Assembly: GCA_020848695.1 (NCBI GenBank)
Contig: JADLHT010000033.1
Coordinates: 1-64,000, forward strand
Length of the DNA stretch: 64,000 nucleotides
Source: Saprospiraceae bacterium
GTDB taxonomy: Bacteria > Bacteroidota > Bacteroidia > Chitinophagales > Saprospiraceae
Direction: 5' to 3'
Each line of letters opens with the position of its first letter. Within the stretch, counting starts at the first letter, position 1. Under the pieces are notes generated by a model. It had not been told where the DNA came from. It did no database searches and was given only the letters and a program-made list of their open reading frames with translations. Positions 10,447-18,235 of the stretch are shown here, in pieces. The position numbers and the translations under genes were made by a program.

Positions 10447-11679
10447 ATGTTTGAAATCCCACCAAAATGGTTCAAATGGAGCTTATTAAGTTTGGTATTG
10501 GTTGCTTTTTTTGGATTTCTGATGAGATACAAAGTTATTTTCAATATTCCCTTTTTAGAGCAAGAAAACCTCCTTCATGCACATTCTCATTTTGCCTTCA
10601 GTGCCTGGATTAGCCATACTCTTTATTATGGACTTGTTATACTCTTGGAAGGAGAACTATCAAAAAGTAGAAAAAAAATATACAACTGGCTAATCGGCTT
10701 AAATCTGCTCTCTGCCTACGGAATGCTTATCTCTTTTACAATTCAAGGATATAAAGTTATTTCTATTATTTTTTCAACGATGACCATTGTGATTGCCTTG
10801 TTATATTATATTCAATTTTACAGAGATAGCAGTACATCAAAGAAAATAGGAACTTCAATCCATTGGGCAAGAATCGGATTATTCCTAAATGTTATTTCAG
10901 CCATCGGGCCATTTTCTTTGGTATATCTTATCATTAATAAAATTTCAAATACAGATTATTACAACTCCTCAATTCACTTCTTTTTACATTTCCAATACAA
11001 TGGATGGTTCTTCTTTGGAGCAATGGCATTAGCTAGCCAATGGCTTGACTTCAAGAATTTTAACACTTTAAAATACTGCAAATTATTTGCAATTACAGTT
11101 TTCCCTACCTATGGATTATTCATCTTGTGGGCAGATCTTCCGGCTTGGGTTCATACCCTCATAATACTTGGGACAATTGTCCAGCTGATAGCCTACATTC
11201 ATCTACTTTTTAGTGTATACTTTCATCAGAAGAATACTAGATTTCAAAAACTGAATTTCTTTGAAAAAATATTTTTATATAGTTCAATGATTGCCTTGCT
11301 TCTTAAGTATATTCTTCAAGCATCTTCATCTCATCCTAATCTTAGTCAAATAGTTCTTGAATCACGTTCCATTGTCATCACCTATTTACATCTTATACTT
11401 CTTGGGGTTTTTAGTTTTTTCATTTTCTTCTATGCACTAAAACAAAAATTACTTATTCTTAATAATCTATCGAAATCTTCAATGATTATTTTCTTTATTG
11501 GAGTTATCTGCAATGAAGTACTTCTTGGTTTTCAAGGACTAACATCCGTTTCAAATATTTTCATCCCATACACGAATGAACTATTGCTAGTAGTTTCCAT
11601 TTTTTTGTTTTCTAGCGCGGCAACACTATTCTATTCACAGATTTATAGAAAGAGTTCTGATACTCAACTGATTTTTTAA
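10447..11679 (+). CDS. Polytopic membrane protein, possible haem-copper oxidase subunit I-like homologue
   Basis: 410 aa; conserved-looking LLHAHSHFAFSAWISH and FFLHFQYNGWFFFGAM segments. Confidence 0.7.
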   Translation: MFEIPPKWFKWSLLSLVLVAFFGFLMRYKVIFNIPFLEQENLLHAHSHFAFSAWISHTLYYGLVILLEGELSKSRKKIYNWLIGLNLLSAYGMLISFTIQGYKVISIIFSTMTIVIALLYYIQFYRDSSTSKKIGTSIHWARIGLFLNVISAIGPFSLVYLIINKISNTDYYNSSIHFFLHFQYNGWFFFGAMALASQWLDFKNFNTLKYCKLFAITVFPTYGLFILWADLPAWVHTLIILGTIVQLIAYIHLLFSVYFHQKNTRFQKLNFFEKIFLYSSMIALLLKYILQASSSHPNLSQIVLESRSIVITYLHLILLGVFSFFIFFYALKQKLLILNNLSKSSMIIFFIGVICNEVLLGFQGLTSVSNIFIPYTNELLLVVSIFLFSSAATLFYSQIYRKSSDTQLIF

Positions 11680-11762
11680 GAAATTTTTAAATTATATACA
11701 TGATATTTCTTTTTAAACTGCAGCATGAATAGTACAAATATTGTTCCAAATGAATCAGTCAA

Positions 11763-12128
11763 TCAATTCATTAGCAACCATCCTATCAATGCAACTAATG
11801 CCGGCAATCCCTGAATATAAAATATCTTTCTGCTGATTGTAATTGCTCCATAAATGCCGGCTAACACAATACAAGATAGAAAGTAAACAGCGATTGCTTG
11901 TTTCCACTCAACATCGGTAATAAAAAATGTCCAGATTAATCCTACTGCCAAAAAACCATTATACAATCCTTGATTCGCAGCCAAACCTTTAGAGGCATTA
12001 AAAAAGCTTTCAGGGTATGATTTGAAAGTCATTTGTCCCATTCTCTTCCATTCAAACATTTCAATGTACATAAAACAAAGATGCTCTATGACTACTATAC
12101 CTGTTAATATACTTATTGCCGCTTCCAT
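11763..12128 (-). CDS. DUF1304-type membrane protein
   Basis: 121 aa, 4 TM; EHLCFMYIEMFEWKR ... NQGLYNGFLAVGL pattern characteristic of DUF1304. Confidence 0.82.
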   Translation of the reverse strand: MEAAISILTGIVVIEHLCFMYIEMFEWKRMGQMTFKSYPESFFNASKGLAANQGLYNGFLAVGLIWTFFITDVEWKQAIAVYFLSCIVLAGIYGAITISRKIFYIQGLPALVALIGWLLMN

Positions 12129-12455
12129 ATATAGATAAAGTTTTTCAGATCAACCAATTTTCTCCTTGACAAAAATAAGGTATTCAATAATATTTCACCT
12201 TAAAGTTTTCTTATAGATGCAAAGTCAAAAGATCTAACATTCTTTGCTATTGTCAAAGACAATTTTAATCCATGTTATACTTTCATTATAACAATACTAT
12301 CATTTCTATAAACTAGAAAACTTAAGTAAGCAGGAGACTGTATATTCTGATTTTATTATTTTTAAGGATGTGCAATTTCAATTTCCCCTTTATAGATTTA
12401 ATAAATCTTCACCTTGCTTATTGCCTACAAGATAAAAATCAAAGTATAAAAACTG

Positions 12456-13109
12456 CTATTCTACTCCTAATGCTAGAATATGCTCCTCACAGTCTAGTCG
12501 AAGTTGATTATTCGCTAGTTTTGCATTCAAGAGTTCACAATAATGTTCATTTCCTTTATCTATATTATTATAAAAATGGCAAGTAAAACACATTCTCTGA
12601 ATATTAATTATTCCGGATTTGTTCAGAGAATGAATAATCCCTAGTAAGCTCGACAACAAATTCTCTTTGTCTGTAAATTTCATCTTTTCAATAGGGCTTT
12701 GGATCTGTTGAGTAAATAACGAAGTCTGCTCTGCCATTCTTCTTCCATTCGCAGTCAGATGTATTGTATAACTTCTGCTGTCTTCAATTTCAAAAGTTTT
12801 CCGAATCAACTTCTTATTTTGAAGTGCTTTAATCGAATCGCTAATGGTAGCTTTTGTAAGATTGAACTCTTCAGCCAGATAACTTACTTTTCTCTTTTCC
12901 TCTGAATGATTCAACAAAAATATAAGAATCTGAATTTGAATAGGACTCATTGTCAATTCTTTACTTTCATTCCAAAGCAATACTCGGAAAGCTTGTGAAA
13001 TTCTTTCTAAGGATGCAACTATTTTGCTATCCAAATCTATATTCTGATAACTTAAGTCAAATGGAGATTTCTTCATCTCAAGAAAATCAATTACAATTCT
13101 CCATTTCAA
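12456..13109 (-). CDS. MarR-family winged-helix regulator with Cys-rich C-terminal tail
   Basis: SYLAEEFNLTKATISDSIKALQNKKLIRKTFEIEDSRSYTIHLTANGR wHTH; tail MCFTCHFYNNIDKGNEHYCELLNAKLANNQLRLDCEEH. Confidence 0.82.
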   Translation of the reverse strand: MKWRIVIDFLEMKKSPFDLSYQNIDLDSKIVASLERISQAFRVLLWNESKELTMSPIQIQILIFLLNHSEEKRKVSYLAEEFNLTKATISDSIKALQNKKLIRKTFEIEDSRSYTIHLTANGRRMAEQTSLFTQQIQSPIEKMKFTDKENLLSSLLGIIHSLNKSGIINIQRMCFTCHFYNNIDKGNEHYCELLNAKLANNQLRLDCEEHILALGVE

Positions 13110-13350
13110 TAATAAAATAACCTCGATCCTGAATATCTTTTTCCCAACTTGGTCTTAGGGTCTCAACATGACAGAACCTGCATTCTTTGGAAGTCAGGGA
13201 TTGTCCATCCTGACCCATTGATTTTAAATATTCTTTCCCATATGCATAAATGAGAGATGTGTCTCTTATTTCTGCTGGTGCGAGAATATCGAAGTGCATA
13301 ACATTGCCATCCTTCTTTGTTACATAAGTATCCCAAACTGCAATCTTCAT
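13087..13350 (-). CDS. DUF2024 family protein
   Basis: MKIAVWDTYVTKKDGNVMHFDILAP start and SKECRFCHVE motif; overlaps the MarR gene start by 23 bp. Confidence 0.82.
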   Translation of the reverse strand: MKIAVWDTYVTKKDGNVMHFDILAPAEIRDTSLIYAYGKEYLKSMGQDGQSLTSKECRFCHVETLRPSWEKDIQDRGYFIIEMENCN

Positions 13351-13356
13351 TTTATT

Positions 13357-13431
13357 TTACATTTTAATTTGAGCTTGACAATATCCGTGAGGACAGGTAA
13401 TTACCAGCGATAATATTATTACAAATTTCAT
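13357..13431 (-). CDS. Candidate micro-ORF / leader peptide MKFVIILSLVITCPHGYCQAQIKM
   Basis: ATG at 13431, TAA at 13357-13359, stop 6 nt from DUF2024 start; signal-peptide-like hydrophobic core. Confidence 0.4.
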   Translation of the reverse strand: MKFVIILSLVITCPHGYCQAQIKM

Positions 13432-13440
13432 TATCCATTG

Positions 13441-13488
13441 TAAAAAAAGCCTCACAAAGATATTACATCAACCCTTGTGAGGCAAGTT
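13441..13488 (-). terminator. Rho-independent terminator of the thioredoxin-like gene
   Basis: Perfect 9-bp stem GCCTCACAA(13449-13457)/TTGTGAGGC(13475-13483); U-tract on the minus strand from aaaaaaa at 13442-13448. Confidence 0.8.
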
Positions 13489-13489
13489 T

Positions 13490-13723
13490 TTAGGCTTTCA
13501 CATCAGCCATCGAGGCTCCAAAGTTGATGTGTAGAACATTTCCATTAGGTGTTACCAAAGCAGGAACAGACTTTACTCCGGCATTTTCTGCTTCTGCAAT
13601 TCTGGACTTGTCGCTTCCAAAGTGAACAACTTCAACCTTTTCAGGTCCTAAGAGATTAAGAATGTCATGTTCAGCACTTAGACAAACAGGGCATCCTGCG
13701 TGATAGAAAACGGATTTACTCAT
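13490..13723 (-). CDS. Thioredoxin-fold protein with CPVC motif
   Basis: 77 aa, FYHAGCPVCLSAEHDIL and VKSVPALVTPNG (cis-Pro loop). Confidence 0.82.
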   Translation of the reverse strand: MSKSVFYHAGCPVCLSAEHDILNLLGPEKVEVVHFGSDKSRIAEAENAGVKSVPALVTPNGNVLHINFGASMADVKA

Positions 13724-13767
13724 TTTTATATAAATTTAAATTGTTACGACTTTTTTGGTCATGCAAA

Positions 13768-13790
13768 TATAGTTAGGTTTCCTAACTATA
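13768..13790. promoter_or_regulatory. Perfect inverted repeat, candidate operator
   Basis: TATAGTTAGG-TTT-CCTAACTATA (10-bp arms) about 45 bp upstream of the thioredoxin-like start. Confidence 0.65.
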
Positions 13791-14119
13791 AATTAAATAT
13801 TCAAATAAAAAATCGGATTTAACAATTATTTATTAAAGAGCCATCTTAAAACTGCACTAATTATCTGAATTAATGAAATTTGAGTTTAATGTTGATTGAT
13901 TCAAAATATCTATAAGCTCCAGATTACACTAAGAAATATTATTTTGTATTTACCTGTATCGATGCGGCGAATCGGCTTCTAATAGAGAAATACTTATCAG
14001 TTAAAACTTGATTCAAAAAAAAGTCTGACATTAGATGGAGTTAATATAATGCCATTCTGTGAATGGGGGATCGTGTAGGAAGAATTAATTAAAACTATTG
14101 CATTTAATGTAAATTTTTT

Positions 14120-16069
14120 TTAGCTCTTGGCGATCACAAATTTTATTTTTTTACTATAACCAGCATCCGTAAATAAAATTAATAGATATATTCCATGATT
14201 CAAACCCTTAACGTCAATTTTCTTTGAATAACTCTTCTCAAGGATTTTATTTCCTGAACTATCAAATATTTGATAGCTGGTAAAAGAATAATTTGATTCA
14301 ACATAGAAATCATCGTAACATGGATTTGGAAATAAATTAATCTGATCTTCCAAAAAAAATCTTCCTGAATTGGTACTAATAGGTTTAACAACTATTGCTA
14401 TTGTGTCTAGACCTGTAGAGTTAAGGCTGTCTTTAACTGTAATAACAAATTTGTATTCTCCTACTTTCAGCCTACTAACCTGAGCTATTGAATCGTTAAA
14501 TGTATTAAAGTGAGCATAAGTAGGACCACTCAACTGACTCCAAACATAACTTGCTATCTTTCTTCCAGAATGCGGATTAGCTTTAGCAACAATTATCGTA
14601 TTTTCTGAATCAATATTTTGATCTGGCCCAGCAAAAACCTTTGGTGGATAATTAGCAGGTTGAATATAATTATTACATCCGGTGGCATTCCCATTGTCAA
14701 CACATTGTTGTGCGGGAACTAATATTGAACTTCGAAGTGAAAAAATATCTATTGGAACGGCATATTCCTTACTCCATGTCTGGGCATAATTTGCTGCCAT
14801 ATTATTTCCGGGTGGCTCAACCTCTCCATTACCAGCAATACCAGCTTTATTCCTACCACAAAAATACAATTGTCCATTCTCTGCTTCAAAATACGAGAAA
14901 AAAGTATAAGGCATTGCACCATATATATTTACAAAATCTTTGCGAGAAGGAACAATTCTCACGGGTTGATTTATTATAGTATCTCTTGAAATACCATCTA
15001 TAAAATTGTAAATATTTCTATCTAACATGGTGCCATTTCCAACTTCACCCTGTGCTGAGTGTCCCCATCCCCAAAGCGTAGAATCCATTAAAATTGCGTG
15101 TGTACTGGATGTATTTGTAACAATCATTCGGATAGAACTTGGCAAATTCCAATTCATTTTTTTAGGGGTAATATATAAGCTTACTTCATTTTTACCAAGA
15201 CCCAACAAATTTTCTCTTCCCCATGCCATAACTGAATCAGTTCCACAGATTGCATATGCTATTTGGTGACCACCAGCAATCGATGTTACTTTAGATAATC
15301 CGTTTACTTGATTTAATCTTGTGAAACTTTTGCCATTGCATGGATATCCTTTTGGTACCTGATAGTCATCACATCCTCCTGCACCGGTATAAACTGTGCC
15401 ATCACTGCACAAAACAATTACAAATCCACCTGATACAACCTGCACAACTTTTTTATTGCCGGGAACAGGAACTTGTTTTGGTCTATTTTGAATGGTTACA
15501 GATTCCAAACCATCCAGAGCATACCCCATCCCCTCATCAATACCCCACCACCATAAACTTGAATCCACTTCTTTAACAGCATACCATCCATGTCCGCCAG
15601 CACCTGCAAACATCGACAACATAGAAATTCCTGTAAATGGATTTCCCTTCTCATCTATTTCAATTTTATTGGCAAAGTCATAGTATCCTTTACCTCCATC
15701 ACCTGCAATACAAGCATCACAACCCCAGGTTTTAGCTTCTCCTAAGGTCCACACATTTCCATTAATATCGACTGCCGCATTCTGATGTAAGCCTCCATAA
15801 GCTTTGACAAACTTTGGCATATCCATTCCATTTACTTGCTTCACAGGAACAGCCCGCCCTTTTCTAACCACATTGCCAGTTGCTAAATAACCTGGGGACA
15901 AATGACCAGATGCCCATAAAGTTGAATCACTCTTTATGTAATGTATCTGATATTCCCCGGCTGCAACTTTTTGCATTCGCGAATAAACCGATTCTTGCGA
16001 ATTGACGATATCCAGACTCAATAAAGTAATACAAATTAATAGTATAATCTTTATAATAAATTTCATCAT
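14120..16069 (-). CDS. RCC1-repeat secreted protein with PKD-like domain and T9SS type A sorting domain
   Basis: Repeated 'GG..(H)....DS.LW.WG..' units, DSENTIIVAKANPHSGRKIASYVWSQLSGP PKD/REJ-like segment, C-terminal LFPNPCYDDFYVES...GIYLLILFTDAGYSKKIKFVIAKS. Confidence 0.85.
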   Translation of the reverse strand: MMKFIIKIILLICITLLSLDIVNSQESVYSRMQKVAAGEYQIHYIKSDSTLWASGHLSPGYLATGNVVRKGRAVPVKQVNGMDMPKFVKAYGGLHQNAAVDINGNVWTLGEAKTWGCDACIAGDGGKGYYDFANKIEIDEKGNPFTGISMLSMFAGAGGHGWYAVKEVDSSLWWWGIDEGMGYALDGLESVTIQNRPKQVPVPGNKKVVQVVSGGFVIVLCSDGTVYTGAGGCDDYQVPKGYPCNGKSFTRLNQVNGLSKVTSIAGGHQIAYAICGTDSVMAWGRENLLGLGKNEVSLYITPKKMNWNLPSSIRMIVTNTSSTHAILMDSTLWGWGHSAQGEVGNGTMLDRNIYNFIDGISRDTIINQPVRIVPSRKDFVNIYGAMPYTFFSYFEAENGQLYFCGRNKAGIAGNGEVEPPGNNMAANYAQTWSKEYAVPIDIFSLRSSILVPAQQCVDNGNATGCNNYIQPANYPPKVFAGPDQNIDSENTIIVAKANPHSGRKIASYVWSQLSGPTYAHFNTFNDSIAQVSRLKVGEYKFVITVKDSLNSTGLDTIAIVVKPISTNSGRFFLEDQINLFPNPCYDDFYVESNYSFTSYQIFDSSGNKILEKSYSKKIDVKGLNHGIYLLILFTDAGYSKKIKFVIAKS

Positions 16070-16339
16070 TTAACTAATAATTTGACTCAAAGTAACAAAA
16101 GAATAATCAAAAGTTTGCCGTGTGAATTATTAAAACACTGTTGATTAATTAAAATTTCTCAGTCTATGAATTCATTCCGGAACAAATTCTTACATTTTTC
16201 ATCAACCTGCACTACCTGATAAATACTATGAAGATAAAGTTACTTCACTCTAATTTGAACATTCTATACTATAAAACTACTTGATTCCAATCACAATCTT
16301 CTCTTACTGATACTAATATAATAAAGTAATTTTATGTAA

Positions 16340-17188
16340 CTATGTAGTTCCAAATCCTTTGTGCTTACTTCTTAATCCCAGAACTACTTCATGTGAATCT
16401 CTCTCTTTGACAAACTCAATCATCAGATTTGCGCGTACAAGTACCATTGGATTTATAGCCAACTTAAATATTTCACCATACACTTCCTTTTTGGTCTTCA
16501 TATCAAAATCTTCATTCCTCGTTAAATTCTTCCTATAAGATATCCAATTAAATAGAAAAATAAAGGGATAAAAAAAGAAAAGAAGCACAACTGAAGTATA
16601 CTTTATTCTGGTTGGATGCAACTTCTCAATTCTAAAACCATTCAACTTTGCCAATACTCTTAGCTTTTGAATACCAGTTAAAAATATATGTCCAAAATAT
16701 ATTTCATTTGTAATTTCTGGCTTTAACAACCATATACTATCAAGTTCATTGGGGGCCATAGTCGAATTATACCTTTCGCTCTCTGACAACAGATAACTTA
16801 ATTTTGCGTGAATATTCGAGTAGTTAGGAGTTGTTATCAATAAAGTACCATTGAACTTTAATACTCTGTTGAATTCTTTTAAAGCTTCGAATTGATCACT
16901 AAAATGTTCAATACCTTCTTGACATATCAGAGTATCCGCAGATTTATTCATTACTGGCAAACCTTCTTTAATATTAGCCCTAATACATTCTAAATTTTCA
17001 ACTTCAAAGTATTCAGGAAAAAGATCCATGGGAACTGGCAAAGCTCCAATCTCTTTTAGAATTCTTGATGTAACTCCATTTCCTGCCGGAAAATCTATAA
17101 CTTTTTTCCCATTATAGTGTTCCTGATTCTCTTTCAAATATTTTTTAACATAATACTTGATGCTTATAGGATTGTCTTCGTAATTCAT
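16340..17188 (-). CDS. Class I SAM-dependent methyltransferase
   Basis: VIDFPAGNGVTSRIL motif I; LICQEGIEHFSDQFEALKEFNRVLKFNGTLLITTPNYSN. Confidence 0.82.
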   Translation of the reverse strand: MNYEDNPISIKYYVKKYLKENQEHYNGKKVIDFPAGNGVTSRILKEIGALPVPMDLFPEYFEVENLECIRANIKEGLPVMNKSADTLICQEGIEHFSDQFEALKEFNRVLKFNGTLLITTPNYSNIHAKLSYLLSESERYNSTMAPNELDSIWLLKPEITNEIYFGHIFLTGIQKLRVLAKLNGFRIEKLHPTRIKYTSVVLLFFFYPFIFLFNWISYRKNLTRNEDFDMKTKKEVYGEIFKLAINPMVLVRANLMIEFVKERDSHEVVLGLRSKHKGFGTT

Positions 17189-17588
17189 ATTTTCAATAGT
17201 TCAAATTTATTTCAATGTCTTCACTTTCGCAAGTATATTTAATTTTCTTTAGACATCTATTCACACTAATCTATAAATACAAAAATAATCAATTGTATTA
17301 CTAATTGTAAAGACATTTTCAGGTATCTGGCAGTAGAATTTATATTTGAATTTTAACGATACACAGTTTAATTTAATTTTCTCATATCCTTAAAATTGAT
17401 AATGGAGCTTCAATAATATAGCATTTATAACATTCATTATTTCATGTTTAGTTTGTAGATCATGGGTATTCAGTCAATATAATACGTTAATTATTTAAAT
17501 ATTTGCTATGACTAATCTTGCTTTTATATATTTTGAGTCAAACAATTATAAAAAATTGTTTTACGAAAAATCTATTGTGAACAATAAC

Positions 17589-17640
17589 GTATCCGTTGAT
17601 ATTCGTTTACAAACGGATATTTTCGGATATAAACGTTTAA
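17589..17640. promoter_or_regulatory. Iterated ATATYCGTTT / AAACGGATAT sites upstream of ssb
   Basis: Near-palindrome ATATTCGTTT-AC-AAACGGATAT at 17599-17620 (9/10 arm match) plus flanking GTATCCGTTG and CGGATATAAACG. Confidence 0.45.
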
Positions 17641-17753
17641 CATTTATCTTAATACAAACATACTTCTCAACTTTGCCTTGTCGTTCAGCATAAAGTTGTT
17701 TTCGAAATCTGTTAAAAGTAAATATTATTGTTTCACGTTTAAATTATTAATGT

Positions 17754-18107
17754 ATGAAAAATCTTAAAAATTCAGTTCAATTAATTGGTCACCTTGGAAA
17801 AAATCCTGAAGTGAGTAATCTAGAAACGGGTAAAAAAATTGCTCGTTTCAGCCTAGCTACAAACGAAAATTACAAGTCCCCAGACGGCAAAAAGGTGGAA
17901 AATACAACCTGGCACAATATCGTGGCATGGGATAAAGTTGCCGAATATGTCCAGAAATATCTTGCCAAGGGACAAGAAGTAATGCTACATGGAAGAATCT
18001 CAAATCGAAGTTATAAAGACAAGTCTGGAGAAACTAAATACATTTCTGAAATCATTCTTAGTGATATACTAAAACTTCAAAAAGACAATACGTCTGAAAC
18101 TGAGTAA
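17754..18107 (+). CDS. ssb: Single-stranded DNA-binding protein
   Basis: OB fold: NSVQLIGHLGKNPEV...GKKIARFSLATNENY...WHNIVAWDKVAEYVQKYLAKGQEVMLHGRISNRSY. Confidence 0.92.
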   Translation: MKNLKNSVQLIGHLGKNPEVSNLETGKKIARFSLATNENYKSPDGKKVENTTWHNIVAWDKVAEYVQKYLAKGQEVMLHGRISNRSYKDKSGETKYISEIILSDILKLQKDNTSETE

Positions 18108-18122
18108 CACCCTTTAGAAATT

Positions 18123-18176
18123 GATGGTCGATGCATGGTTAGGGTTAATAAACTCATGCATTGACTATCTTTTTAT
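18123..18176 (+). terminator. Terminator downstream of ssb
   Basis: 15-bp stem GATGGTCGATGCATG/CATGCATTGACTATC with two G.U wobbles, followed by TTTTTATT. Confidence 0.8.
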
Positions 18177-18235
18177 TCATTAAACCTAATTTCTAAGTGT
18201 AATCACTTTGATTCGAAAAGATAAGTATGCTTATA

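Noticed and set aside
12368-12586. 72-aa plus-strand ORF at the end of the MarR gene
   Set aside because: Antisense to the convincing MarR coding frame.
17508-17693. 61-aa plus-strand ORF upstream of ssb
   Set aside because: No domain-like composition and it overlaps the iterated inverted repeats; more likely non-coding.
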